From Viscum album (Eukaryota; Streptophyta; Magnoliopsida; Santalales; Viscaceae), in assembly GCA_963277665.1 (NCBI GenBank), contig OY728142.1, positions 12,600,001 to 12,664,000 of the forward strand: 64,000 nucleotides of DNA. The letters are read 5' to 3'. Below are positions 1 to 12,688 of the stretch, one piece after another (positions within the stretch are counted from its first letter, which is position 1; each line of letters opens with the position of its first letter). Under the pieces are notes generated by a model. That model was not told where the DNA came from, ran no database searches, and worked only from the letters and a program-made list of their open reading frames with translations. A program made the translations under genes and the position numbers.

Positions 1-3000
1 TACTCAAGAATGTTCCAATGTATTAAAATCCATTGTAAGGTCTAAAATGACCCATCCCACTAGGAACTCTCTCAGGTTAGTGATGATCCATGTATACCAC
101 CTTAATTCATCCTTCTATAGGTCTAGTGCTAGAGACTAGATACAAGAAAGAACAATCAAATATGGTAGGTCATAGAATATAATATATAGTATATATTAAA
201 TATAATTAAAAGAATATAACCATCTCCTGACATCAATATAAATGAAAATATTAATTGTGCAGCATTAAAAGCATGCACAACAACTATAAAATGTTGAGAC
301 CCATGGTAAATCCCAAAAAATGATCAATACACGTGATAGGACACATTTTTTAATATACGTATACTGAGGTAATACCATATCCTTATATTAGGTGCACCTA
401 AAAAGATATGCATGTTCCACCATAACCTAAGGAGTTTTGGGAAGGTTCCATAGTCAAATATCACCTTGTGTCGCTAAGCATCTTCACCTTGTAAATAGAT
501 CAAGATCCATTATCTATAATACCATCTCAAAACTGTTGATAATCCAAATAAAAATCACATGTATCAAAACAAGGCCTATATAGTAGTGAGTATAAATATA
601 CCAATTTGATTCATGAAAATAACCAATAAAACACAAAATAATTAGTTACCTCAAAACCCTTTGGTACAAAATATAAATTGGAATGAAAAGAAATAAAGAA
701 AAACCTATATGTGATTTATAGAAACGTGCCATTGGAATGTAGGGATGTTTTACTATCACCTTATATTATATCTCTAATGAACTATACTATACAATTATCT
801 CTGGATACATATGTTTGTAAAAGACCTAGTGTGTTTGAAGTATGCAGTTGAGCTGTAAGTCACACCATGGTGGTGATTAATTGTAATTTGGAGATTCTTC
901 AAATAATAATCAGTTCATATATGAATATATTACGTTCTAAATTAACACAATAACCACATGGGCTCCATGATATTCAAAAAATCTGTTACCCAAAAATCCT
1001 GGAATAACCACTCTAGATCTAAAGAGTGGGATTTCAAATTGTCATAGAAATATACATTGATCACAATAGTTCAACTATACATATGTTTAACACTATGATA
1101 AAATCTATATAGCCTAAATAAATGTAAATACCATTTAACATAAACCATATTACAACTATTACTTCCATATCATCCTATACATTTAATCGTAATGGTGTAC
1201 TTGCACCTCACTAGAAGACACCTTAGTCGAGGGAGTATTGACCCATATAGAGGACCCCCACCTCAATATGTATAGTGTGAATAATCTTAGAGGGTTAAAA
1301 AATAAATCATTAGAGTAATAATTTAGTCACTATGATTTAATTACCTAATCTATTGGATATATGGAGGACCCTTGTCTTTGAAATACATATTCTCTGAGAA
1401 ATTTATTAAACTTATGGCTTCTCTAATCATATTCCCACACATATCATCATCTTATCGATAAATATATATAACTAAATCATCTAAAAATTTAATATAAACC
1501 CTTAATGGTGAATATATACATACCCTCACATTTTATTTGTAAAAAACACTTATAATAGATAACCCATATATCCAAGACTAGCAATTGGGAAGAAAGGTAT
1601 GTAAACTTTTTAAATATTCTCACTACATGATGTGTCATTATGGTACACAATATGTAAGATCAATCAAGAAATTTTTTTGTATATTTTAACCATCCAATTC
1701 ATGTGAATCCTTCAAACATTATATCTCTACGGAGGTATATAGTATGTGAGTATTTCTGGAAACTCATGCATGTTATTTAAGTGGAGTCCATGTCAGCAAG
1801 AACTCATGGTATATAATGTCCCCTCAAGATAAAAAAAACTTATTTATAGGATCACATGGCACATGGTTCAGCTATATAGAAATGATATGCACATAGATTA
1901 CACTCTGAGGGAAATATTTATTTGATACATAGCTTCTGACCTGGAATCACATGGCATGTGATATTTAAAATGTTACATGACTATAGTGTTTTTATGTCCA
2001 TGTCACATAGTGAAATATTTAGGGGTTACATAACCTATGTTATTAAAGATAACACAAAAAATAAAAATGGATACATTCATTGTGAGTTACTAGGGACTAC
2101 TTGTTGTGTACTTGTAAAATATACAAAATTATAGAATCTTATTTTTCTTATGAGGTACTCTTTTGTAACTTTCCATACCTACACTACTAGCCAAACTCTC
2201 CATTTTTTACACATTATATAAAACTTATAAATCTATAATTTTATAATTTAATCACACTAAAATTAATTTGGATCATTAGTATATGATAAAAATAAGGAAA
2301 TTAAATATTGGTAGTCAGTGGTGTATTCATCCTATAATGTCTTGGGTATTTGGGAATAGTAATTCAATTCATATCTTAAATAAAAACTATGAATTTAAAT
2401 CCTATCAAGTTTTAGGGGAATTGGTTTAGGCCTATGATTGAGTCTTTAGAGTTATACTAAGCTTAGTAGCTATGTTTTTATAAAATTATGTTTCATTTAT
2501 TATTTGGAATAAGTTTTATGGATAGATAATAAATTTGGTAATGTTTTTCCAAAAATTATAGCCCTGTAAATTTTTATGATGAATTTGGAAATCATAGAAA
2601 GTTATAATGAATTTATATAAAAATAGTAAACTTGTGTATGGAAGATTCATGACGTGTGAGGTTCATAAAATGTAAGAATCACCACATAAAGGGATGAAAA
2701 AAATATCAAAGATACATGCATAATATAACCCAAGGAAATGAATAAGGGTTCTAGAGTTTGGAAAATATATGAGTCTCATATATAAAGGTAACTCATATCA
2801 TAAAAAATATTCATTCTATAGTTTCTCTTACTATGTAAGACTAACTCTATTATAAAGGGAATGTGTAAAAGTAACTTATTAGAATGTAAGGATTCCATTT
2901 CGGTAATACGTAAGGGTAACTAATTTGTAAGGTTTATATATAACTGTCCAAGTGTTTGATAAAAAATGAGTTTGTTGAGTTTTTTCTATATTTTTTTAAA

Positions 3001-4659
3001 ATTATAGTTAATTGATTTATTAAGTATAAAAAGGGGAAATTGTGTCATTTGGGCTATAATACATTGGGTGTGACATAGTTTTCATGTCTAACATTGTTTA
3101 TTCCTTCTTGTGGGATCTTTATGGATTCTTACCGATTATTCACATAATTTACTATAGGGTTAGCCCAGCGTGAGGCAAGCTATCCATTAGTGTTTGACAT
3201 TTTTTATCCAATAATTTCAATATTTTCTATGATTTGTTCCATAAATTAGGTATTTTTTATATTACTATATTCATTTTTATTGAAATTGGATTGATCAATG
3301 TTTATCAATTAGTGGAGACTTTAATACAGTAGGTATGTTGTTCCTGGTTATTTTCTATGTTATAAATATGTCTATGTACTATGTATTAAATGTGAAAGGG
3401 TATTTTTATGAATGTCTGATTTTTAATATAACCAAATGATGTTTTTTTAATAATAGATACCTATAGGTATAATTTTATATAAGATGAAGGATTTTTTCCT
3501 TGTTAGTCTTGGATTGATTTGGGGATTAGTTTGATAGTTTGATGGGTATGATTTTTTATATAGTGAATTAGTGATTTATGAGATGTAATGGTTGGTGTGG
3601 TTTCTCATGAATGTGATAGATCTAATCTATGTGATTGTGGGTGATTTCTAACACTATGAAGGGGATGACTAAGGTTCACTGGTATGATATGAATGGTGTA
3701 GACTATTTTCATGGGCGGTGATGATGGGTCATCGGTGAGATTCATATGGTATTGATTTTTATCATGAGTGGAGATGATAGTTATTCAAGGTGTGGACATG
3801 ATATGTTATTAATTCATCTCACTATCAAGGATGAGGGCGTTATCTTTGTTTTCACATAAGAAAGTATCTATAAGTTGTCTTTTTCCAATTTTTTCTTAAA
3901 ATTATCCTCTTTATTTAAGAATCATAGGGTGGATGATGATGACATCCCTTAGTATAGATGACGATAGACCATATTTGGTAATAGTTAGTTGTGTGTGATA
4001 CTAATTAATGGGAGTGATATTATTATCATTTATATGGGAAATTACATAGTATTATACACACACAACACATAGAGAAACCAAATACTCTTTATTTAATTAA
4101 AAAATATTATTACATTTTCCAATAATTAAGCCCATAAAAATGAAAAATAGTATAATGGGATAGAAAATAGAAAAACAGAATAGGAAAATTCAGATCATTC
4201 TAATCCACTAGAATCATTTCCCCCATCAATAACACTATACAAAAGAATCAGGATATTAGTAAACCAATTTACATCTAAGAAAAGTAAAATATTGAACTTT
4301 GGGAGGGATTTTAGTGAATATAGAATAAATAAATGAATTGGAATTTATAATAGGTAATATATATATATATTGGAATGGTAATTTGACCATTGGAATTGTA
4401 ACCATATCTTTGGGAATTGTAACCTGACCATTCATAATAGTAACCTAACCATTAAAATGGTAATTTTACCTCTAAATAATAAAATGTAATATAAATAATA
4501 TTTATCACCAATAATATAATAAAATATAAATATCATAATACCTTAAAATAAATATCAATACTAAAAACTTGATGAAACTATAAGAACATTTTTTTAAAAA
4601 CCATATTTTTATGTATTTAATAAATATCATGTTTTTTATATTAAAAATTAAGATTACCT
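1..4659. other. Unassigned AT-rich flank, no gene recognised
   Basis: No open frame of useful length, no RNA gene and no retrotransposon domain could be recognised on either strand. The sequence is AT-rich with scattered low-complexity tracts. Around 4371-4470 there is a short degenerate repeat built on a GTAACCTGACCATT-like motif, about four imperfect units. This stretch is the pre-insertion flank of element H, whose 3' LTR begins at 4660. It may be an older decayed retroelement, but I found no LTR partner in the window. Confidence 0.5.
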
Positions 4660-5504
4660 TATAAAGAGCCCAAACCTAGTATCCTAGAGTCAGTGGTTAC
4701 TTTATTCCCTTGGTATTGTATAAAATGAATCATAACCTGAAGGGTCAAATAATTTAATAGTATTGGTAAACTAGATACATACTTTAATCTCACATTACAT
4801 TTGAAAATATAAAATACCAAACATAGTGAAAGTAAATATTCTACATCCTTGAAGTCATTCAAATATACCTTCTTCATATCTTGGGAAAAGGAAAAAATGG
4901 TGAGCTCAGTTTTTTCATGAGGCTTATGTACATCTAAATCTATCATGAGTAAAGAAGTCATGATCAATATAGAAAGGTAATCAATTGAAAATTCATTCCA
5001 TTTAATCACTCACTTCATCATAATTAATAATAAGGAATGTGTAAATGAAGATAAAATGATTCCATTTAAATAATAACATGATCTTGAAACATATCTATGG
5101 ATATTATTCAAAATAATCACATGGACATTAATAATAGATTTCATAATAATGGAATTCATACTGTTGGACATCTAAAACATAATATCAAGACCTTATTCCA
5201 AGGAAGATTAAACTATGAGAAGTAATACACCAAAACCCCATTTAATAAGGTTATCCAATCGGTTTGTCTCATGATGTGTATTGATTCATCAAGGGGCTAG
5301 GTAATTCCAGGTCCCACCCATCACTAATAAGTCTAATGCATTCATTATATGAATAAATAATATAACTAACTCAATATGCCTTAAAAATTAATAACTATTT
5401 GTATTGTAAGAATTGTAATATATAATTTCTATACTTTACCCAAAAAATATGAACATAAGATATCCATGAAAATATGGTGGATGTTATCTTTTGATTATAT
5501 CCTC
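4660..5504 (-). repeat. Element H 3' LTR, outer fragment
   Basis: This piece aligns with 21414-22260, for example the blocks around 4676 and 21430 (CCTAGTATCCTAGAG) and around 5065 and 21825 (AATAACATGATCTTGAAACA). It ends abruptly at 5504, where element G begins, and the alignment to the other LTR resumes at 15490. On the minus strand the LTR ends in GGGCTCTTTATA, comparable to GGGTCCTTATA at the end of element C's LTR. Long open frames here fall inside LTR sequence, are not shared by the other copy, and are not annotated as genes. Confidence 0.8.
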
Positions 5505-6084
5505 TATAGCATTCCATGTTTTTGGACCGAATGAAATTCCATAGGGGTTTTAATATTTATCATTTTTTGGATGATACATTGTTTAAAACAAGGCTTAGAA
5601 TAAATTTTTTAGAGTTTTTATGCTTAAACATGTTGTTTTTAGATGTGGTTAATGGCTTGAGAGGTTCCTTGGGTGATATGTTGAGTTTCAGGAGTGTCAG
5701 TCTCTTGAAACTTCAAAACAAGAGAAGAATGAATGGGGTGCCCAGTTTTTTTGAAAATATATGGGTCCTAGAAGAAAATATGCCACCAGTCCAGATGGGT
5801 TTTAGGTGTCACGCAGTTAGTTCTAACTATGAACACCAGGCTGCAAGGTCATGTGGTTTTCTTCAAGTTCTTAATAAATGTAAATTTCATGGTTTATGCA
5901 TGGTTTATCAAACTACGCACATGAACCATGTGGTCCTCCTTCTTGGGAATTGGCTTAAGAACAGTTTGCACACTGTTTGACCAACAATGATTCCAAACCA
6001 TGTAACTCATTAAATGGGGTGAAATACCCATTTTACCCTCTACCTTTTTTATTTATTTCTCCACTATTCTTTCTCTCTTACCCA

Positions 6085-6091
6085 TATAAAT
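6085..6091 (+). promoter_or_regulatory. TATA-like box in G 5' LTR
   Basis: TATAAAT sits about 580 bp into the LTR, downstream of a pyrimidine-rich stretch, where an LTR promoter would be expected. The corresponding site in the right LTR (about 13270, CACAATAAG) has lost the TATA core. Confidence 0.4.
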
Positions 6092-8161
6092 CAACTCCCG
6101 AGAGATTCTCTTTATTCTCCTCTAGGTATGAGGATATCTACCTCATAAAACCGCTATTTCAAGCACCATCAACTATATTGGATAGAACCTAGTGATTCTA
6201 CAACACCTCCTTCCTCCTCCAATAATTTATCTTCTAACCTCTTTTGTTATCTTCTTATGAGATAATTCACCCTATTTTCATGTCAAATTTTAGTTTCTTT
6301 TATTTCTCTTGAACCATAACAAATCAAGGATCGATATTGGACATTTTGAACATCCATGGTATAAGGAATGTGGACCTCATCCAATCCTTTAATGAATTTC
6401 TCATTTATAAGATACGACGTTCTACCACGTGTTGGTATTTTTATGTGATGCATAAATTTTATAAATTAATTATTTATAACCTAATGATCTAATCCTAGTA
6501 GCCTTTATATATTTAATTGGTATGGTTTATGATCAGGTTCCTTAATTTTTGACCCATGCATAAGGGTGTATTCCTTGAATATATTTAATTAAATAATTAT
6601 TTTCTAATAAATCCCCTTATTGAGGTGCATTTTCTTATAAAATGTAATGGTGTGTTAATTAAAATGTGTAGGGATGTGATATAACGTTATGTTATACCTT
6701 TGTGGAAAGCCCATATTCTATGTGGTTATGGACTAATTATTATATAACAATCTTGATGAATTTCTATGGTATGTTTTTTTGTATAGCCTATTTTATACAT
6801 CTTTCATGTATGGTGTCAACTATTATGGATAGTTCACTTGGACTTCTTATTTCTGGTGATGTAATGAATTCAATAATGAAACTAATGGTATTTATTGAAA
6901 TGTTAATGGGTTGTGGACCTATTTTTTGTATTTGAATCATTTCTTAGAAATTTTAAAAATACGACACATCTAATTATTTATAACTTTGTTTTCGTTTCTT
7001 ATTAAATTAAGTGGTTCATTTTAGCTGAATAAAAATGGGTGGAAAAATCATTCCACATGTTCCATAATCATGATATAGATTATATGTATGGTGAAACCTA
7101 AGGTTATGTTGGGTTAAATGATTATGAATGATATATAGGAAATCCCTCATTTTTATTACTATTAGAATAACATGATTATTGGTTGTTGAACCAAATTTAT
7201 GGGACCTTTTGAGCGTGGAATTTGAATCACCCTTACATTGGGTTCTTGGTATGACATCTCACACTGTAATACTTTAATTAGGGTGATGGACCCAATGTTC
7301 TATGTTACCATACTTGGGGTGTTGGTCATGAAGAATCACCCCACCATCTCAAGTGATGAGAAATATGACTTACATTCATATGAGATTTGGGGCTTGTACC
7401 CTTACTAGATCCATTGGATTGTTAGACTAGTCATAGACACTAGAGTAACGCCCTAGGTCCATCTTGCACCAGGTAGCCAAGTATATTCCTATAAATGTAC
7501 TCATGTATATAGTTCATATACATGTATACATTATATATATATATATATATGATTATTATGTATATTTATAGGGTGAAATGTTTAGGGATATTCCAACTTA
7601 GGCCGAAGTAGGTATGGTCAGCCAGGTGTCCTTGAGGAACCTAATCCCAACTTTTTACATTTATTTCTTTAGTTGTTTCCTTCTTAATTTATCATACCTT
7701 CATGCTGTCATGTTTTATACTCATAGACTGAATTAGATTTATACATCATTGGTGTTTTCAAATTGAGTATAACTCACACCCTTCTTGGGCTTCTGTTGCA
7801 CTGGGTTACCCGATAAGATCTCATTTTCATGTGTCCATGGACAATTTCTTATATTGTGCTTTATACATGGGATATTTAGAAAATATGACTGAGCTAGTAC
7901 TTTGGATTCTCAAAGATATCTCCTTTGGGGGTTTTTATTCATTCCTTAGTTCATGTATTTCATTGTACTATCTGTTTTGTTTTTACTGCTTGTACTTTTT
8001 AGCATCATACAGAAATGCATGCATAAATGTTTTTATAGTTTTCATTGACAATTTAATCAATTAATATGTTTATTTTATGCTTCTATATCATTACAAATAT
8101 TTACTTTGTTTTTTCTATTTATTTATACCTGATATATCATCGTACTAATCTAATAATGATG

Positions 8162-8234
8162 GTATAGTCTCCCAATATACTACCATTGGACCCTCCCTGC
8201 TAGTTGGTAGCCTCTAGTATACTGGGAGGTGTTC
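8162..8234. other. Inverted repeat near the 3' end of G 5' LTR
   Basis: CTCCCAATATACTA pairs with TAGTATACTGGGAG about 40 bases further on, giving a strong imperfect hairpin close to the LTR end. A weaker counterpart occupies 15346-15416 in the other LTR (CTCCCCCAATA and GCGTACGGCGAGG). Comparable foldbacks occur at the same relative place in elements A and E. Confidence 0.6.
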
Positions 8235-8297
8235 TAAAGGCCATTTGGAAACCAGTTCATTTAATGGTTTCATAGTCATTTGGGATGGTACTTTACA

Positions 8298-11200
8298 AAG
8301 TGGTATTAGAGATTATTTTCCTTGTCTTTCTATTTTAGGTTGATAGACAGGAAACTAGGAAAGTGTTAGCTCTTGTTAAAGAGACCTCTCTGTGATTTAT
8401 CAACCCATACATGAGGAAAAGTCCAAGTGGCCAAAGATGGGATGGTTTTTCATGTTGTTTGTTTTTAGATTTAATTATGAATTCACCTTGAGTGATTTGT
8501 GTAGCTTCTTCTTCTTACTAACTTACGATATTTATGGTATTTTTTCCTTGGATCGGTACTGAAAGGATGTATAATTACATGAATCATCTTAGGCACGTAG
8601 TGATTCACATTTCATGCCATGTATATTGCATTTCTAGGAATTTTGAGATCTGTTGATGTTTCTTTTGTATTATTAAAAAAATTATATGTCATGCTAGGTA
8701 CCTTAGTAACGTTATTAGTTTTCTACATTCTTACATATTTTATTAGAATTATTTTAATATAACACAATGAATGATTTATTCATTATGTTTTCTTGTATGG
8801 AATGCATCTATAGTTCTTACTTATGTAGTGGCTTACCATGATAGGGTAGTAAATTTCCATGTTACCTGTATTTACTATTTAGGATATCATATTTAGTTAT
8901 CATCATAATATACAATTGGTTATTAATGTTCCAGCATCAATTGAATTGGTGTTTTTCCACATAGATAGATGGTTACACCTTAACTAACCAATCATGATAT
9001 GTTTGAGCCATGAACCATTAGTTTCATGGGATGAAACATACTTGTTTCTATTAAATGGGATCCATTTTTTAATTAATGAAGTGTATAGGTACTTTATAAA
9101 TTAGGATATGGAAACCCATATAATTGAACCCTTGTTTAAGATCTGTTTTATACCTTTATAATCTGCTATAAATATAAAGGAAGTTAAATTTTTCTTTTAA
9201 AATGAACTGGTTTCCTTAATAAAGGTGTGTACCCCTCTGACTTGGGTATGGTGATCCATAAGTTAGAATTATTAAAAGAACAACTCGACCCAAGTAGGTT
9301 ATTTGGGGCATGTTTCTTAATAGATAACTATCTAAGGGTGTTGAAATGTTAATAAATAAATCAACTTTTGTGGTTTATGGACCCAATTTGGATATGATGG
9401 GACCCTTTTAGGTTTCCTTTATTTTGATATTCTTAAATACCTAACCCTATGGGGGTTAAGTTTATACTATATGAGGATGGATTATTTAAAGTTTTTGTAG
9501 TAGTTTATATGGTTTTACATATAATCATATTGTGTTATTTTACCTAAACAGTCCCCTTCATAATTGATAAAATATTGTTTACATTCTTTTGAGTCATGGC
9601 TGTATAAGGAATTAGTTAATTAAATTTTTAATTTAAACCTAAAGGGTAAATTCCCCTATAGATTGGAATTTAAATTTTATTTAACTAATCCCAATTGTGA
9701 AAACTTTGTGAATAATAAAATGGAGAAAAGAAAAAAAAATTGTGATAGATTTTCTAATTATGATCGGATGTTAGTTAAATTAATTAAATTTAAGAGGAAG
9801 TTTGATGAAACATTCATTTGTTCCAAGTGTGTATAGCTAAAAAAAGAACCAATTACTTGTTCCCTATAAATGGTATTAAATTTTATTTAAAAGATATACC
9901 TTGAAATATTTAAATATCTAATTTAAATGGATGAATTACCTCAAATAAAACCTTAAAGTGATGTTTTGGATTAAACCATAGTGTAAGGGTAGCATAAATG
10001 ATTCCCTGAGGGTTTCCTTGTAATGGGAATGTGAAAATTTCCCTATGCCCTCTTTTTTATAGATTGAACATTATTGATATTCTTTTGATCCTAGTGACCA
10101 TTTCAGACATGACCACTTAGTAGGATCTATGATTTATGCTTCAATATGGGGATAACCGGAGGTAGTTAGCTCCCTTCGAACAGTAAATCATTTCTAAATG
10201 ATTGTAAACTAAATTTGATATGAGGTTTCATTTGTACCTAGTATGAATATTAGTTCTAAAATGACACCCAAGATAGAGAGGTGTTCAAATGGTATTTTTA
10301 CCCCTGTTATGGTAATAATCATCATGTAATGCTCTAGTTCAGTGGGTCAGATGTGCCTAGGTAATAGTTGGCTACTTAGTAGGTTATTTAGACATTTTCC
10401 CTTTTTTGATGGATTCTTTGAGAGGTTGTTATCTTGGTTTGTAGTCATATGGGATATTACAAATTTGGGCTGGTTGTTTTTTATGGGCCATCATATACTA
10501 GGATCCATAGTACTAGTAGACCTACAGATAGTTTCAAGGATGTGACATTTTGTTGTTAACAACCTCGAGGGAGTATAAGTTGATACACATGATATCCGTA
10601 ATGTTGGTAAAATGGTATAGAAACCAATATGATATTGGTAGTACTTATTTAAATCCTTGATCTATTACTCTTCACCCACTGTTCATCTCTAAGGTAGGGT
10701 GACTTGAGTGTTTAGTGAGAATAGACTCATTCCATTACTTGAGATGATGTCATAAAAAGGGATCAAGTGTTTTGACACGCTAGTTGGTTGGTTGGATTTT
10801 ATGCCTAATGACATGGCATGTATGAATGTAACTTAGGAGTGTTACATGTATGTATGAAGGTGAGTCAAATATATCTTTTCTTTTAGTTTATAGTTTATCG
10901 TTCCTTTCAGTGTAACATTTTTCGAAAGTGTTTCGGACACATCCAGGACCAGCGGTTAGTGGTTAATGGAGTTTGTGTTGTGGGATGAGATTTCCTTCTT
11001 TATAAAAAATGACTAGGACACTCCTAAGTTTGGGAGTATTGAAACAATATAGGTAATACATATCCCGTTAATTAGAAGGAACACAAGCAATAAGGACCAT
11101 TTGAAAATGTCCAGTACTAATTTTGAATTCCCTTGAGGCTGGTAGGAATTCAAATGTGCCGGTGTTTGAGAGGTAGCCCAATGATTTTATGGTTGGATAT

Positions 11201-12688
11201 TTATGCAACCTTTGAAAACATCGATAGTCAGGTTGAACATTACTGATTATGCATGAATAATCATAGAGTGGCTTAGTAGTGAGGGTGTCATGGTTGGGTA
11301 GAGATGATGTGTCAGTAGGTGGAGTTTTGCTCTTCCAAAGAAGTCAGCCTCAAAGGTTCAACAGATCTTTCTATGTGCAGTTTGACTTAGTTGGTTTGAA
11401 ACTAAACTAATCACTTCTTCTTGAATATGATGGGAGTGTCTCAGGTCTCCTTGGTAATTCTTGATATCCTATTTTTGTATTTTTATCTTTATAATGATCA
11501 TGTTATTTATCTTGACATAATTCAGTATACACTAATAGAGCATCAATTATACAATATTATAAAGAATAATTATGGTTCTCTTATGTTTGGGTAATTAAAA
11601 TCTATGTGAGTTATGGTTTTGCAGTATGGTAAGTTAAGTAGTGTGGTTTTCTTAAGTGATATATGTATTCTCGTGCATTAATGTCTTGGATGGACTCATG
11701 GACACCAGTTATCTGTTTCAATTAATTTTGGTTGGGATTAGTCAGTGTTATAGATATGTGGACGTTCAGATATGTACCGACATCTCACTTATAAATGTCA
11801 GATTAGATACTACCATGGATAATATCCTTGGACTCTGATTGAGGATTTTGAGTTTACCTTGGGTTTTAGTTGGACTCAGATGAGATGTTTTAAGTGTGGT
11901 TATACAAGTGTGTGAAATGGGTTTACACCCATGTTTTTTCTAGGTTGTGATAACATAAATGATCTTTTTAGCTTGGGATGTCATCTGAGGTTGGATGCAA
12001 GTTTTTTTGGATGCATGCAAGAGAAACGTGAGGTTCCTTTGAATAATATATCATGTTTCAGATCAATATATTCCAATAATCTAAGATGATAAATTTTTAG
12101 AATAGTCGTATCAAAGTGTCTCTACTTGATTCCTTCTAGTTTTGATGAATATAGATGGTGAGGAAAATTTCATGGCACGTCGTTGGGTTGAGACAAGTTC
12201 AGTGTAGGTCAAGTGGGGTTTTTCATGAAAAGTCAACTTGACCTAGCTAAATGAGGTCGATTGGGATTCAAATGTTTTTCCAAGATGAGAATCATGTTAT
12301 GTGCACCATTCGAGTGCTACAAGAACTATTAAATAGGAAACTTTGATGGTGGTATGTACCATGGTTTGGGGTCATCTGTTAAATGCTTTAACCTATGGTG
12401 GGGAGCGCTATAGGCTGAGTAGTTAAAGAGATAATGTATTTATCATGTCTCCAGTTAGATGGGCTGGAGAAATCATTATTGGGATGTATTTAGTTCTAAA
12501 TATTATCATTGGTTCTATTTTTAACAACTCATATACCGTACACTTAAAGTAATGCTTAGAAGTGCATTTGGTGTTTAGAAGTATAACATGGTCATTGGGA
12601 TGAAACTTTATGACCTGAGTAGATAGGGTGTTGTTTCCATTTTTTCCTTAAGGCTTCTTAGGGATGATAAGTTCTAAGGTGGGGAGGT
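8298..12688 (+). pseudogene. Internal region of G, heavily decayed, domains not recognised
   Basis: About 4.4 kb lies between the LTRs. I could not align any stretch with reverse transcriptase, RNase H or integrase motifs. A short sequence at 11886-11912 reads CFKCGYTSV and resembles the first half of a gag CCHC zinc knuckle, but the histidine and last cysteine are missing, so this is only a hint of gag. Open frames of about 60-67 codons at 10342-10545 and 11656-11838 have no recognisable product. The element is either non-autonomous or too mutated to read by eye. Confidence 0.5.
8301..8312 (+). other. Primer binding site of G (tRNA-iMet type)
   Basis: TGGTATTAGAGA differs by a few bases from the TGGTATCAGAGC expected for pairing with the 3' end of initiator methionine tRNA. 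It lies three bases after the LTR end. Confidence 0.65.

Larger units (their letters stand above)
5505..8297 (+). repeat. Element G 5' LTR
   Basis: It is about 2.8 kb and aligns along its length with 12689-15484. Matching landmarks are 5990/13175 (AACCATGT..), 6661/13843 (AGGGATGTGATATA), a TA microsatellite at about 7531/14713, and CTCACACCCTTCT at about 7769/14960. The start TATAGCATTCC corresponds to TCTAGCATCCC in the other copy, consistent with a decayed TGTAGCATCCC. It ends in TTTACA at 8297, followed within four bases by the primer binding site. A TATA-like box lies at 6085-6091. Confidence 0.82.

Noticed and set aside
4659..5009. 116-codon minus-strand open frame at the edge of H
   Set aside because: It lies wholly in the H 3' LTR, and the sister LTR (21414-21760) has indels and stops in the same place.
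7531..7550. TA dinucleotide runs (also about 14713, 21850, 4358)
   Set aside because: Short simple-sequence repeats common in AT-rich plant DNA. The G pair is simply the same site in two LTRs.
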